64,000 bases of DNA from the NCBI GenBank assembly GCA_963281255.1, contig OY725490.1, forward strand, positions 4,216,001 through 4,280,000, written 5' to 3'. This stretch comes from Aphrocallistes beatrix. Its lineage: Eukaryota; Porifera; Hexactinellida; Sceptrulophora; Aphrocallistidae. The translations under genes were made by a program, and so were the position numbers. Below are positions 11,431 to 23,725 of the stretch, piece by piece. Each line of letters opens with the position of its first letter. The first letter of the stretch is position 1. The notes below the pieces were generated by a model, which was not told where the DNA came from, searched no databases, and saw only the letters and a list, made by a program, of their open reading frames with translations.

Positions 11431-13310
11431 TAAGGATACCGCCCTCGAAAAAACATATGATTTGGCTTATAGCATACGATGAAAGTAGAGCTATAAGAGA
11501 TGTTAAGCGTGGGGAGGTATCTCCATCAAGAAATACTTGCACATTCCAAACCGTTTTTGATTCTCATTTCTAGTTTTTGAGATACAGTGTCTCAAAGTTT
11601 TCGGCTAGCACATCTTAATGGTAGAAATTCGGGCACTCAAGGAATTGTTTAGGGCATACCAAGGAATCAAATGCTTCCAAAATCGAATAATAGATAGTCT
11701 ACCATATTTGCAATTTCATAGGACCAAAAGAAAGTTTAAATGACTAAAATTGTAAATTTTATCAGTGCCCGAAAAAAAGATTCAAAAAACGACGAAAAAT
11801 GTCTGTTTTTTTGGGAAATCAGGAATAAAATCACCGAGTTAGAAGATATCTAAAAAATGGTGGTCCTATGTTCATCGCCAAATAATATGGAACAACTCTT
11901 GAAATTTTCAAACCTCTATCTCAAACCAATTTTGAGTAAAAATTCTGTAAAGACGGTCAATTTTGAAATATTAAAGTCCCGAGATATAGAGATTTTAAGT
12001 TTAGATGTTAAGAAGAATGTAGAATGAGTTATTAATAATGAACAAAGCATTCACAGACATTTATTCTCATTTATACTGCTGATTTAGGTATATTTGAACC
12101 AAAAATTTACCAAAAATAGCAAGAGTACCTTGAAAATCCATGAATTTCCTTGAGGCCCCTAACCCCGAATGTTTTGGGATAATTGTGAATAATAATTCAT
12201 ATTCCTGGCACTACGAAGTATAATCTATCAGTTTAAAATGGTTAAAGAGCTTCCGAAAAGTATATTAGTAAGTTAGAGCGAAAGTCTACGACTTTTAGTT
12301 TCCAAGTTAGGATTTTCGAAAAATGCTACGTCATCATATGACAAAAATCTAAAAAAAACTAAACATTCCTTACGGTGTAGTGCAATTATTATCAATGAAT
12401 CATATATGTGCCCTAATAAAAAGTATATTAGGAAGTGAGAACTAAGAATTTGGACTTATATTTACAGAGATAGAGAGATATCTCTTTTTGGACCATAAAC
12501 GGGGATTTTTGACCGAATCTGTGAGGTCCAAGGCCAGAACTTTCAAAATAATTATCAAAAGTTCTCCAATTTTTCTGTACACATTATTAACGACACTTGT
12601 ATTCATTATTTAGCATAATAGCCACATTTGGATACATATTTAATGATTAGATTCGCCATTTTCTAATACAGTACACCCTCGCTAATCCGAACAGCTCTGT
12701 TCCAATGTTCGAAAAAATCGTTCAGATTAGTGAATTTGTTCCGATTAGTGAAATAACACTAATACAATAGGGCATTAATTATAATAAATTTGTATTATTA
12801 GAATAATAAGGATATTATTTCGCTATGAGGTTATTTAACGCGATTTCTCGATATTAATGATAAATTTTAGTTTATAAACGTTTATTCAAATTATAGAATC
12901 AAATAAAATTATGTATTGGGTGTTCGGATTTTAACAATGAAGTGTTCGGATTAGCGAGGGTTCGGATTGGCGATGTTCGGACTAGCGAGGGTGTACTGTC
13001 TATTCAAAGTTCTCCATAGAATGTATTACAATTAAATTAATGATAAGTCGAGAATTATTTATTTTTTGACAAAGGAATGTTTGAGGAACCTATATATTTT
13101 CGCCCATATTCTTTTAGTTAAGAATATAATAGATTATATATCTTCAAAAGTTTTTAAGATGACATCGCCCTCTTTCGGGACCATAGAGAGATATTATGCC
13201 CGAATTTTACCTATAATAAGCGATATCTCAAGAACAAATGGTCGGATCCGAACGAATTTTTTTTTGAAATGATCAGAATTTTATCTCTGACCCAGTGATC
13301 GCTACATATC
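11430..13310 (-). mobile_element. Family A, nearly complete, reverse orientation (copy A2)
   Basis: Starts TTAAGGATACCGCCCTCG and matches the reverse complement of the right and middle parts of 44846-46777. The last roughly 330 bp (left terminus) are missing. It is interrupted by a pogo-type MITE at 12669-12998. Confidence 0.7.
12669..12998. mobile_element. Pogo/Tigger-like MITE inside family A
   Basis: The ends CAGTACACCCTCGCTAATCC and CTAGCGAGGGTGTACTG are inverted repeats. TTCGGATTAGCG motifs recur inside. The host family A sequence resumes cleanly on both sides. Confidence 0.75.
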
Positions 13311-13314
13311 TGAG

Positions 13315-14560
13315 ATCAAACTTTGCGGAAAAATATCAGAAATACGCTGAAAATTAACAAATTTTCTTGGGGCACCCTAATCCTGAATATTTTCAGGCAT
13401 TTGTGAGTAATAATTCATATTACTACTACTCCTGAGTAAGATATATCAGTTAATAATAAATAAGGAACTTCTAAAAAGTATATTAAGAAGTTAGAACAAG
13501 AGTCTAAGAATTTTAGTTTTCAAGTTTGGATTTTTGAACACACATAATCTCAGGCTATAAACTCACATAATCTCAGGCTATAAACTCACAACTTAACATC
13601 CATAGTATGTAGAGCAAATATTATTAATGATATACACTGCCTGAACAAAAGTATTCGTACACCCCATAATTCCCCATACAAATAGTTATAATACTGATTT
13701 ATTTAGCGAGTCAAGGTATTTAATTTGTAAGAGATACGCCTAATTTACTTCAAATTCGAATTCTCCATATTCGAATTACTCACTTTTTAATCTTTCAACT
13801 TGTTTACACTCTCACAAGGTTGAAATTTTTCAAACTGTGCCACCTCATACCACCAATGCTATCATATACAATGGTGATCACTCGCGACATGTGGCATAGG
13901 AAAGCAAATGCTGAAAATAATTAATCTTGAAGAAGAGTAATTAAGTTGAAAACTTATAAAGTGGGTAATTTGAATGTGAAAGTGTATCTCTTACCGATTA
14001 AATACCTTGACTCGCTAAATAAATCAGTATTATAACTATTTGTAAGGGGAATTATGGGGTGTACGAACACTTTTGTCCAGGCAGTGTATATCGTTATAAA
14101 AAATATATTTGCAATTAAGAACTAAGAATTTGGAATTATATTTCTAGAGATAGTGAGATATCTCTTTTTGGACCCTAAATGGGAGGTTCTGGCCGTATAT
14201 GCAAGGCCCAAGATCAGTACTTCCAAATAAAGATGAAAAATTTTTTGTACACATTATTAACAACAACTATAATGATCGTTTAGCATAATATCCTCACTTG
14301 GAGACATATTTTTTATTTCATTCGCCATTTTATAATTTATTCAAATTTCTCCATTGGATGTGTATTACGATGCAGTCAATGATAAGTCGAGAAATATGAT
14401 ATTTTCACAAAGTGGTTTTTGAGGAAACTATATATTTCTGCATATATCTTTTCATTCAAGATTTTTATGGATATTCTATCTTTAAACTTTTAAATATATG
14501 ACATAGGGGTCTTTCGGTGCCTAGACTACTTCAGCGAGTCTGTGAGGTTCTAGTGATGTA
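13315..14560 (-). mobile_element. Family A fragment (copy A3) interrupted by a Tc1-type MITE
   Basis: 13315-13545 and 14095-14560 both match internal parts of family A in reverse orientation, for example AACTAAGAATTTGGA and GAGATATCTCTTTTTGGACC. They are separated by a short direct repeat (ACATAATCTCAGGCTATAAA twice near 13549-13585) and the MITE at 13635-14086. Confidence 0.6.
13635..14086. mobile_element. Tc1-type MITE, family T (intact copy)
   Basis: 452 bp between TA dinucleotides. It starts CACTGCCTGAACAAAAGTAT and ends ACACTTTTGTCCAGGCAGTG, and the arms are inverted copies through most of the length (GATTTATTTAGCGAGTCAAG mirrored by CTTGACTCGCTAAATAAATC). This copy is the best reference for the family. 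Confidence 0.85.
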
Positions 14561-15010
14561 ATAATTGATCTTATACGGAATAATTAAATTCTTGCATTAA
14601 AACCATGTATAGTATAGTGGCTTTGAATTCAAACATTCGAGTTAGAATGATGATCTACAGCATAGCATACTAAAGATACAGATAGAAAAGCTTTCGCAGA
14701 CTAATAGAATATACTAATCCGATTAATACAGGTGAAACTGGATACCTCACTGGTTGTATGAAATCTATGTTTAAGTTTTTTGTGCGAAAAATGGACACCA
14801 TTTTAAAACCAACAAGACTATTCAAAAACTTCAAATTCTTGTATTCGTCTTGATCACTTTGAAGATAAATATTTAATTCGTAATCCAAAAGGAGTGATGT
14901 TAAATTATGCTATATATCCTATTCCTACTATCTACCCTTCCTCAATCTCTCACAGTCTAGCTGTATGTCTAAAACTTGCAGAAACATACTTACCAACCTC
15001 TCTTGAAAAT
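14561..15010. other. No gene recognised
   Basis: AT-rich junction between family A debris and the Gypsy remnant. The 72-codon ORF at 14670-14888 has no recognisable features. Confidence 0.4.
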
Positions 15011-15044
15011 TTCACGAATTAAAGCGGTGTCTGGCAGATTACCC

Positions 15045-16963
15045 GGCTACTTTAGCCTTCCCTGACTGGAATACAGATTTCTACCTACAAACCGATGCAT
15101 CGGGGACTGCAGTGGGCGCCGTATTGTTTTAAAGAGACAGAGAGGGATTAAGACCGATCGCTTATTTCTCATCTGGGCTGACGGAGAGTCAAAAGAAATA
15201 TAGTGCAGGCGAACTAGAGTGCTGGGCCTTAATCGCAGCGAGCCGCAAATTTCGGAAGTATCTCCATGCTACCAATAAGGCCATTTCAACCCCCTCTGTT
15301 GGCTTCGCCGCCAAAAAGATCCTAGACACAAGTTCGCCAGGTGGATTCAAGAGCTAGAATCGTTTGACTACGAAGTACAATATGTTCAGGGGGCTGTGAA
15401 TAACGTTACTGATTACCTCTCACGCCTAGACTCCGAAGTTGATCTGGATGTGAATAACGAAGAGGAATACTTTGAAAGACATATTTTCTCCATCTCTGAT
15501 GGGGAACTGGACATGAACAAGATACGTGACGATCAGAACTCAGACCCTGCAATTTCCTTCACGGTACAACAGCTGGAACAGGGTGGTTTGATATTGCGGG
15601 ACGCTTTAAGAGTCAGAGGGGCATGCACTTAAGACAAGGACCTCTCTACAGAGGTAGCAAACTAGTGGTGCCCAACTCGGTAAAGAGAGAAATTCTCACC
15701 ATGGTTCACAACGCCGCACACCCTGGAGTGACCAAAACCTATGAACTGGTCAAACGCCAGTTTTACTGGAAGGGAATGCATGGTGATGTACATGATTTCT
15801 ATTAAGAATCCCTAGTCTTCCACCGGAACAAACGCAAGTTTTCTCCTAAAGAGGAGCTAGTTACTATAGAAGATCCATGCGAACCAAATCACATGGTCGC
15901 TTTCGACATCGCTACGCTTCCCTAGTCTAGCTCGCAGCACAGATACTTTATGATCGCCACGGATTTATTCTCAAAATATATCGAGCTGATTCCATTGAGA
16001 AATCAATTGTCGAGTAGTATTTGCCGAGGTCTCCTAGATGGGTGGATCTTCAAACACGGACCACCCCGCATTATGCTCAGCGATCAAGGCCCCAATGTGG
16101 ATGGCGCAGAAGTCAGGGAACTATTACATGATTACGGGATAGAGAAGAGACAGTTACGCCCACCATCCAGAAGTAGATGGCCAAGCAGAGAGGGGGATAC
16201 AGACGGTCAAGCAAGTAATGCGATGTATGCTTGAAGACAGAGAGCTAGTTAGGGATGCATGGCCATCCATTCTCCAAGAGGCTTCATATGAGATAAATTC
16301 AATGCATTCCGCAAGTGCTGGATACTCTCCCTTCAGAATTATGCATGAAACCGAACCACACAACTTGCTACTTCTAGCCTTCGGAAACAGAACAAACCGA
16401 CACACGTTTCTGTCGAGGACTGGTGTGAAGAGACGAGAAACCGTCAGATCGAGACGATCAGAAACGCCAGAATATACCTCAACGAGGCTCGGGAAAGGAT
16501 GAAGGAAGGGTATGACGTGGGGAAAGCAACCGCTGACGTAGAAACAGGTGACCTAGTATTACTGAAAAAACAACCGAGGACAAGAGGCCTCATCCTTGCT
16601 ATGTAGGCCCTTATCAAGTGATCCACGGGGAGTTAATGTGGAACTACAGGTTGACGAGAAGCGAAAATTAGTACACCTCAATCGATGTAAAGTGTTCAAA
16701 CAGCCTGAACAGGATAACAGGAGCTGTGGATTTGAATCCGGAAACTATAAGCCCGTCCCCAAGCTGCCTCACGAATCAATGATAGCTGAAGAGAATATAG
16801 AGACAGACGACCAGTTCTTCTCTTACGAAGACGATGAAAATTGTACTTATCCAGGCAGCACCACTACCAGTACCGTCAATGACTGTGAGACGCTCCCAGA
16901 GGGTTAAACGCAAACCTTGGAGATTCAGGGAGGATGAACAAACTAATTCCGAAGGGGAAGTGA
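15045..16963 (+). pseudogene. Gypsy-type pol remnant: RNase H, integrase and C-terminal tail
   Basis: Reading across several frames gives an RNase H domain (LQTDASGTAVGAVL near 15090; YSAGELECWALIAASRKF near 15210), then the integrase zinc-binding region (HPGVTKTYELVKRQFYWKGM, 15718-15780), the catalytic core (IATDLFSKYIELIP near 15953; LSDQGPNVDG near 16077), and a tail including VHLNRCK (16673) and RRSQRVKRKPWRF (16885). There are frameshifts near 15620, 15805, 16170 and 16230 and several stops, so no protein is made. Reverse transcriptase, protease and gag are absent upstream. It is distinct from the 61-64 kb copy but of the same general type. Confidence 0.85.
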
Positions 16964-17100
16964 TGTTATGATTTTTAGAAATTACTGTTAGCCAACCATA
17001 GCGAACATTACTTATTACTTATACTTTCCCTGGATTTTGGGAGTGAAATCCCTGGATTTCAATGGTATATCCCTGGATGTTATTATATTTTTACTATTGT
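16964..17100 (+). repeat. Putative 3' LTR start of the Gypsy remnant
   Basis: A purine run GAAGGGGAAGTGA (16951-16963) directly precedes TGTTATGATTTTTAG, the usual polypurine tract and TG start of an LTR. The LTR end and any 5' LTR were not found; a hAT MITE follows. Confidence 0.5.
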
Positions 17101-17451
17101 ATTTATTATGTCGGTTAACCGGTTAACCGATTGGAAAGGTAATGTAACAACAACAACAAAATTTAAATTTCTCGACAGATAAACTAGATTTCTATGCATA
17201 CTCATCAATTCATGTTTTGTTTTATCTTACAAAGGTCCAAATTAGCAACAAAATCACCATTTGCCTGGATTTTTGATGGTAGATTACCTCATTTGAGTGT
17301 GTTACTTCATCTCCAAAGTCTCCAAGACTCTAAAACAAGCCAGAATTAGTATGTAAGCTTTACCATTCGGTTAACCGATCACAAATTTTGTTTGATAGCA
17401 ACTAACTGACATCAGCGGCGGTTAAACGGTTAACCGAATCCAGCCCTGCCT
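17101..17451 (-). mobile_element. hAT-type MITE with GGTTAACCG ends (reverse, partial)
   Basis: CGGTTAACCGGTTAACCG at the left and GGTTAACCGAATCCAGCCCTG at the right match the MITE at 26659-27018 in reverse orientation. The left terminal CAGGGCTGG is missing. Confidence 0.6.
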
Positions 17452-18395
17452 TAGCATATTTTTCAAAATTTGTCAAATGGTGTGAAAATATATATATAAA
17501 GGTGTGAAAATATGCACATAACCTTTATTATTGCTATACACTATAATAGATTTAAGATATCAAACATAAGTTGTGGTACATTCAGCTAAAGAATATGAAG
17601 CGTTTACTTTATCTTAGACTGAGACTTCAATACAGCAAAGTGTGTTGGGATAGACTCTGGTATTGCATTTGAAAATGAATGCATTCACATCGACAGTGAT
17701 CATGTCAAAATGAGCTATGAGAGTATCGAGCTTACTTAACCTTCCACGAGTCACTGAAATCGTCATCTTGCTTAAAAAAATAGAGACTTTACAAAATTTA
17801 GTAATCCTTTTTATTAAAACTCTTAAATTAATGTTTGTATATATATGCTACAGTCAATCTGTGTAATCAGTTATTTCATGAAAAGCCCAGTGATTTCATG
17901 AAATTAATAGACTTATCTTATATATTAAAATGCAATGTTTTTTTTTTGTTTGTCCAGAATTGATTGAGGAACTGGAAGGTGCTAGAAATATGAAATTTGA
18001 CCCACAAGTAATTAATAATGAGTCTACAAAAAAAGTTTCTAAATTTATATACCCCCCGAATCCATGCTAATATGTTCTCAGGGGGTTCACAATCTGGGTG
18101 AGGTGCTAAACCTACTGATAGTTGCTGAAAAGGACTATTTGTGATTGAAATTCATTGGTTCGTGTGAGAACCAATCAATTATCAGATTTTTAGTTGTTGT
18201 TAACGACATTGACTGAAATTGGTTGATTATTCAAGTATAATAATCTTTAGTAATGTAAACTTTGTGGACTCAAATTGACCTTACATTCAGGATTAGTCGA
18301 GTTAATAAGTAAATTATATTTATCACGAATCTAAATTTTCTGATACAGTTCTGATTTCATTAAAGTAACTGCAGACGAATGACAATTCAGCATAC
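17452..18395. other. No gene recognised
   Basis: AT-rich, with short AT microsatellite runs. No convincing exon, terminal repeat or RNA gene is visible. Confidence 0.4.
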
Positions 18396-18990
18396 TTAGT
18401 AGAGAACAAGAAAGCGACTTATTGTTTCTCTAATATCCCCAAGCGCCCACTGGGTAACTCTGCGGACACACACTGTCCACAAGCCGCACAGCGCAAGAAA
18501 GCGAAGCGCGCTTGTATATATATAAAGCGCTTCGCGGCTGGCGAATAATTTGTGTCCGCCGAAAGCGCACTTTGGGAGTCTGGGCCCGCCTTGATTAATC
18601 ATAAATAGATAACATCTCTATATAGTACGTCTGTATTACTGTTATTATCGATATCACTCGAAAAATTACAGAATAAGTCATTCTTTAATTTTTGTAACGT
18701 AATGATGACGTGAAAAACAGAGTTATGGGTAATATTTTTTAGTTGCCCTCTATCACCTAAAATGGCGAGTTATAACAGAAAAAATGAAATTTCTATTTCT
18801 AAAAAAGGTGACAATGGCATCATAATTCTTTGATGAGTTCACATTTTCGTTTGAGGTCAGAACTTATTGGAGCCATAGCCAAAATACTTCTGCAAGCCAA
18901 AAATCAGCTTTCTATGCCTGGCAGTTTATTCAATCAATTCGTTACAGATATTTTATATATAAATAAACATTAATCGAGATAGATATAGTA
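18396..18990 (+). mobile_element. Family C repeat, head-to-head fragments
   Basis: 18396-18512 is a reverse-orientation terminus ending AGCGAAGCGCGCTTGT. It is followed after a short TA run by a forward copy (AAAGCGCTTCGCGGCTGGCG onward) running to the TTAATCGAGATAGATATAG end. No coding capacity. Confidence 0.6.
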
Positions 18991-19009
18991 AGGATATATA
19001 TATATACGT

Positions 19010-19502
19010 ACAAGTGCGCTTCGCTTGCTTGCGCTGCGCAACTGGCGGACACTTTGTGTCCGCCAGAGGCTCCCTTCGGTCGCCTGGGTCACATTGGTTA
19101 AATATAAGGGAGAGAACATCTCTAAATATGTCCATCTTAGTGTTAAAATCGATATCACTCGAAAAATCACCAAATTTGTAAATTATAAATTTTTTGATGC
19201 GTATTGATGACGTCATAACAAAGTGATGAGTAATCATTTTTTGATGATTGTTGCATCATATGTGAGGTATGTTAGTATACAGATTCTATTAAAATTTCAG
19301 CCTTCTATCTCCTATAATGGCTCAGTTATACTTGAATAACTGTATTGCTTAACTTTTAAAAATGTGAAAATGACGTCATAATTCCATGATGAGTCGATAT
19401 TTTCGTCTGAGCTCAGAACTTAATGGAGCCATAGCCAAAAGACTCCCACATGCCAAAAATTAGTTTTCTGCGCCCGGCAGTTTCTTCAATCAATTCGTTA
19501 AG

Positions 19503-19535
<33 letters not shown>

Positions 19536-19565
19536 TACACATTAATCGAGTTTTAATAGTGAGGA
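19010..19565 (+). mobile_element. Family C repeat, full-length forward copy
   Basis: The left end is CAAGTGCGCTTCGCTTGC, then GGCGGACACTTTGTGTCCGC (itself a hairpin). The right end is a TA microsatellite then ATTAATCGAGTTTTAATAGT. Two perfect TGACGTCA palindromes lie at 19208-19215 and 19371-19378. Similar lengths and ends occur at 23204-23725 and 23885-24444. Confidence 0.75.
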
Positions 19566-19823
19566 TATGGTTGAAGAAAATACAATGTAAAGAAAGCTGT
19601 TTTTTGGCATGTGTGAGTTATTTGGCTATGACTCCATAAAGTTCTGACCTCAGACTAGGGTTGTAAAGGGTGGGAAACTTTCCGGGAATATTCCCGGGAA
19701 TTTTTAAGACCTGGAAATTTTCGGGAATTTTGAGAATTTTCGTTTTTCTTTAATAATGAGAAATATTCACAGATTTTACTGTGCCGACTATAATGTTGTA
19801 TAGTACCCCAGTTCTGAAAATCA

Positions 19824-20039
19824 TTATTTTGTTTGTTTGTTTGTATTTGTCAATAGACCTGTCCTGGCTACACCATTATACATTAAATTTGGCAAGTAGA
19901 TAACGAAAAGTCCATCTGATTTGCATCTCGGTAAACGATTTTCCAACCAGCCACAATTTTTGTATTCAATATTTTGAATTGTAATGTCATTCACGAGAAT
20001 CACAAGATTCAGAACAATAATAGCCAATATACTTTTCAT
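19824..20039 (-). CDS. Small signal-peptide-like ORF inside the hAT element (weak)
   Basis: From the internal Met the ORF encodes about 71 residues. The first 18 (MKSILAIIVLNLVILVND) have a basic start and hydrophobic core like a secretion signal, followed by two cysteines in KNCGWLENRLPRCKSDG. A longer reading starts at 20105. I recognise no family. It could be a captured first exon or chance. Nothing upstream looks like a promoter, and the hAT is non-autonomous. Confidence 0.2.
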   Translation of the reverse strand: MKSILAIIVLNLVILVNDITIQNIEYKNCGWLENRLPRCKSDGLFVIYLPNLMYNGVARTGLLTNTNKQTK

Positions 20040-20160
20040 TTCAATGAGGTTAAATAAAACTCGGTTAAAATTTGTCAGATATTTATTGACTAGAGCTGTA
20101 GCCAATATATAATTATAAGCTATAAGCTTCTGTTTATCTCATATCAGTTTTAACTTAATA

Positions 20161-20342
20161 CAGTCAGGATCGCTTATTATGAACCCGCTTAATATGAACA
20201 TTCGTTTATTATGAACAAACCTCCTGCTCCCAATCTCATTTTCTAGATAGGATTTATATTGAACCAAGTTCGCTTAATATGAAATATCTCTATTATGAAC
20301 ATATTTTTTGGTCTGGCGGTTCATATTAAGCGATCCTGACTG
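20161..20342. mobile_element. Tigger/pogo-like MITE (182 bp) with TA duplication
   Basis: Ends CAGTCAGGATCGCTTATTAT and TTAAGCGATCCTGACTG are inverted, with TA on both flanks. The unit CGCTTANTATGAAC recurs four to five times inside. Confidence 0.8.
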
Positions 20343-21117
20343 TAATGACTAGTCAGAAACGTATTGTTAGATTATTTGATAGGTTTCCCGATTGTTATGT
20401 GTACGTATATAGAAGAATCGGATAACTTATACTTACAACTAGTATTCGATTTTGTATTACATTTATTATTGATCCATCTCGAATCAGTTCGCCACGGTAG
20501 TAAAATTGACATTTTTTTACATTTTCCTTTATTTTTTGAGTATTTAGAGGCAAACAAAGAAAGGTTTTGATTGAATTCAATTTATTTTCTTCAGAGAAAT
20601 GCCTCGGAAACAATCAGATTTATTTAAACACTATGCAGAAATTTCCAGGTCTTATAAATTCCCGGAAAGTTTCCTGGAAAGTTTCCACATTCGAAAATTC
20701 CCGGGAATTTTGCAACCCTACCTCAGACGAAAATGTCAACTCATCATGGAATTATGATGTCATTGTGAACTTTTTTATAATTGATTTTTTATAAACAGTT
20801 TTTCAAATATAACAGCCATTTTAGATTATAAAAGGCTAAAATATTAATAGAATGTGTATATTAATATATCTCAAATATGATACAATTCTCAACGAAAAAT
20901 AATAACTCATCACTCTCTTAAGACGTCATCATTATGCATCAAAAGTTGGAAATTTGACAATTTCAGTGATTTTTCGAGTGATATCGATTATAACATTAAG
21001 ACAGATGTATTTAGCGATGTTATCTATGTACCTCATAATTAATCATTGTGAGCCTAGGCATCTGAAGGACGCCTCTGGCGGACACCTTGCCGTCCTCCAA
21101 CCGCGCAACGGAAGAAA

Positions 21118-22510
21118 GCTGATGTTTTGCACGTGAGAGTATTTTGGCTTTGGCTCCAATAGGTTTTGACCTCAGACGAAAATGTCTACTCATCATGGAA
21201 TTATGGCGTCATTGTCACCTTTTTTATTATTTGAAATTTCAGTTTTTCGACTATAATTCGGCCATTTTAAGTGATATACGGCTGAAATCTTAATAGAATG
21301 TGTATATTACAGTATGTTTCATAATTATTGGCACTAGACTTTAACTTAGTGTAGTATCAAACTTGTAATTAGAAAGAGTATTATAATTTAGTATAACTTC
21401 ATGTATGTATGTTCTTACTATATATACATTGTTTTGAGTCACACTATCATACCATGTGATTACCCAGCATCTTTTCTAGCATGCAAATTCATTCTTTGTC
21501 TCAGTTTTTGTCAAAATTCCAACAACATTTTGCTATGGTATAGCAATGTTTTCTTCTATACCACTTAATTTAGTTGTAGAGATATCTAAACATGTATATA
21601 TCTTGTAGCTATGCAATTCTTAAGGATTTGTTCAAAGTATTCAGCAAGATATAGGTTGTGAAAGTCAGAGTTAGGAGTGTTCAAGTGATTACCCTTCAAA
21701 AATCAAATTTCCCGAGAAAAAAAATTTAATTTGAGAGAAAATGATTGTATTTATGGTCAATACCCACAAATAGCAATAATTATTAGTTAAACCACTACTT
21801 TAAACAAGTTAAGTAAAATTATGAATTTTATTTGCTAAATTCCACTTTTTACATTGTTAATCTCTGCGGGACTCAATCACACCCCTAATTCTGACTTTCA
21901 GAACCTATATCTTGCTGAATACTTTGAACAAATCCTTAAGAAATGCACAACTACAAGATATATACATGCTTAGATATCTATATAACTAAATTAAGCGGTA
22001 TAGAAGAAAACATTGCTATACCATAGCAAAATGTTGTTGGAATTTTGACAAAAACTGAGACAAAGAATGAGTTTGCATTCTAGAAAAGATGCTGGGTAAT
22101 CACATGGTATGATATTGTGACTCAAAACAATGTATATATAGTAAGAAAATACATACATGAAGTTATCCTGAAATTATAATGCTCTTTCTAATTACGAGTT
22201 TGATACTACATTAAGTTAAAGTCTAGGCCAATAATTATGAAACACACTGTAATATATCTCACATATAATGCAATTATCATCAAAAGCCTATGACATCACT
22301 CTGTTATGACGGCATCATAACGCATCAAAATATTAAAAATTTACAAATTTGGTGATTTTTCGTGCGATACGTATCGATTATAACAGTCTGACAGACGTAT
22401 TTAGAGTTATTTCCCTTATAATTAATTAATGTGACCGCAGGCGCCTAAATAGCGCTTCTGGTGGACACAAAGTGTCTGCCATCTATGCAGCGAAAGCAAG
22501 CGAAGCGCTC
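21118..22510 (-). mobile_element. Family C repeat, reverse copy split by a foldback
   Basis: 21118-21307 and 22252-22510 are collinear with family C in reverse. The right end reads GCAAGCGAAGCGCTCTTGT. The interruption is the 940-bp foldback at 21310-22249. Confidence 0.65.
21310..22249. mobile_element. Foldback Tc1-type element with long inverted repeats
   Basis: Begins CAGTATGTTTCATAATTATT and ends AATAATTATGAAACACACTG between TA dinucleotides. The arms are roughly 380 bp and highly similar: TAGCAATGTTTTCTTCTATA at 21542 mirrored by TATAGAAGAAAACATTGCTA near 21999. The central spacer (about 21690-21880) is non-coding. It may be derived from a Tc1/mariner element. Confidence 0.85.
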
Positions 22511-23203
22511 TTGTAATTAAATTATAACATCATTAATACTGTGACTTTTATTTTGGACATTTATCATTTAGAGAACAAGTTGAACGCATCTTATGCACAA
22601 AATGAGTCCAGTTAAATCGAATTGTCCATAACTTTGGGAACATAAAGTTTACAGGTAGTGCATAAAGCATTTGACAGAAGACCATTTTGATCTACAGCAT
22701 ATGCCCAAAGTTTTGTAAAATAGAATAAAATCTGGGAGATCCAAGAGCGAGCGAAGCGAGCGACAGTAAGGGGGGGTCTGTGCGGCTTGCCCCCAATAAA
22801 ATATTTTAAATCTTAGATGCCCAAATATCGATATACAGATATTGTTGTTACCTAGGGAAAAGAAAATCTCGGACTATAATGGAAGAAAAATGTAATTGGG
22901 ACATATAATTTGACTCAATTAACATAATTTTGGGGTTTAGTTGTAACCTATAAGTTTGTGTGGAGTATTGCCGTACCACAGCTTCCTCCACTGCTCCATT
23001 GCCGAGCACCATGCCCTCCAGGTACCTACACACGGCGACTATGATCTACAGTCAGGGGGGTTCAAATGGTGTATTGTTCACATAATTGTGTGTACTCTTC
23101 GCCAATTTCTAATAGCCGATGTGATGTGAATTTAATATTACCAACTTTGAGAAAATACCAACGACCAACCTTAAATTTACCTACTTCTTGCGCGTTCATA
23201 ATA
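22511..23203. other. No gene recognised; GC-rich motif near 22750
   Basis: A short GC-rich island, GAGCGAGCGAAGCGAGCGAC followed by a run of seven G, lies at 22746-22780 in otherwise AT-rich DNA. It resembles the family C ends in composition but is not an alignable copy. Confidence 0.35.
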
Positions 23204-23725
23204 ACAAGCGCGCTTCGCTTGCTTGCGCTGCGCGGCTGGCGGATACTGTTTCCGCCGGAGGCTCCCTTCGGTCACCTGGGGTCACATTGGTTAATTATAA
23301 GGGAGATAACATCTCTAAATACGTCGGTCCTACTGTTATAATCTATATCGCACGAAAAATCACTAAATTTATCAATTTTTAAAATTTTGATGAGTAATGA
23401 TGACGACATAACAAAGTGATGAGTCATCATTTTTTTATGATTGTTGTATCATAAGTGAAGTATGATAGTATACACATTCTATTAAAATTTCAGCCTTCTA
23501 TCTCCTATAATGACTGAGTTATGCTCTAATAACTGTATTGCTTAACTTTCAAAAATGTGACAATGACGTCATAATTCTATGATGAGTCGACATTTTCATC
23601 TGAGCTCGGAACTTACTGGAGCCATAGCCAAAAATCAGCTTTCTGGGCCTTGCAGTTTCTTCAATCAATTCGTTACAGATATATATATATATATATATAG
23701 ATTAATCGAGTTTTAATAGTAAGGA
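23204..23725 (+). mobile_element. Family C repeat, forward full-length copy
   Basis: Starts ACAAGCGCGCTTCGCTTGCT, ends ATTAATCGAGTTTTAATAGT. TGACGTCA occurs at 23564-23571; the second site is mutated to TGACGACA at 23401. Confidence 0.75.

Larger units (their letters stand above)
19656..20720. mobile_element. Non-autonomous hAT element with 8-bp target duplication
   Basis: The ends TAGGGTTGTAAAGGGTGGGA and ATTCCCGGGAATTTTGCAACCCTA are degenerate inverted repeats rich in TTCCCGGGAA. CCTCAGAC flanks both sides (19648-19655 and 20721-20728). It contains a Tigger-like MITE at 20161-20342 and a short secreted-peptide-like ORF on the minus strand. Confidence 0.85.
19568..21118 (-). mobile_element. 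Family C repeat, reverse copy split by a hAT element
   Basis: The first part (19568-19655) and the second part (20729-21118) join seamlessly into one family C sequence when the hAT at 19656-20720 is removed. Confidence 0.7.

Noticed and set aside
16154..16405. Minus-strand ORF across the Gypsy integrase
   Set aside because: Shadow of the plus-strand pol remnant.
18953..19237. Overlapping ORFs in family C copies (also 23066-23382 and 24227-24502)
   Set aside because: Produced by the GC-rich terminus of the repeat; frames and lengths vary between copies.
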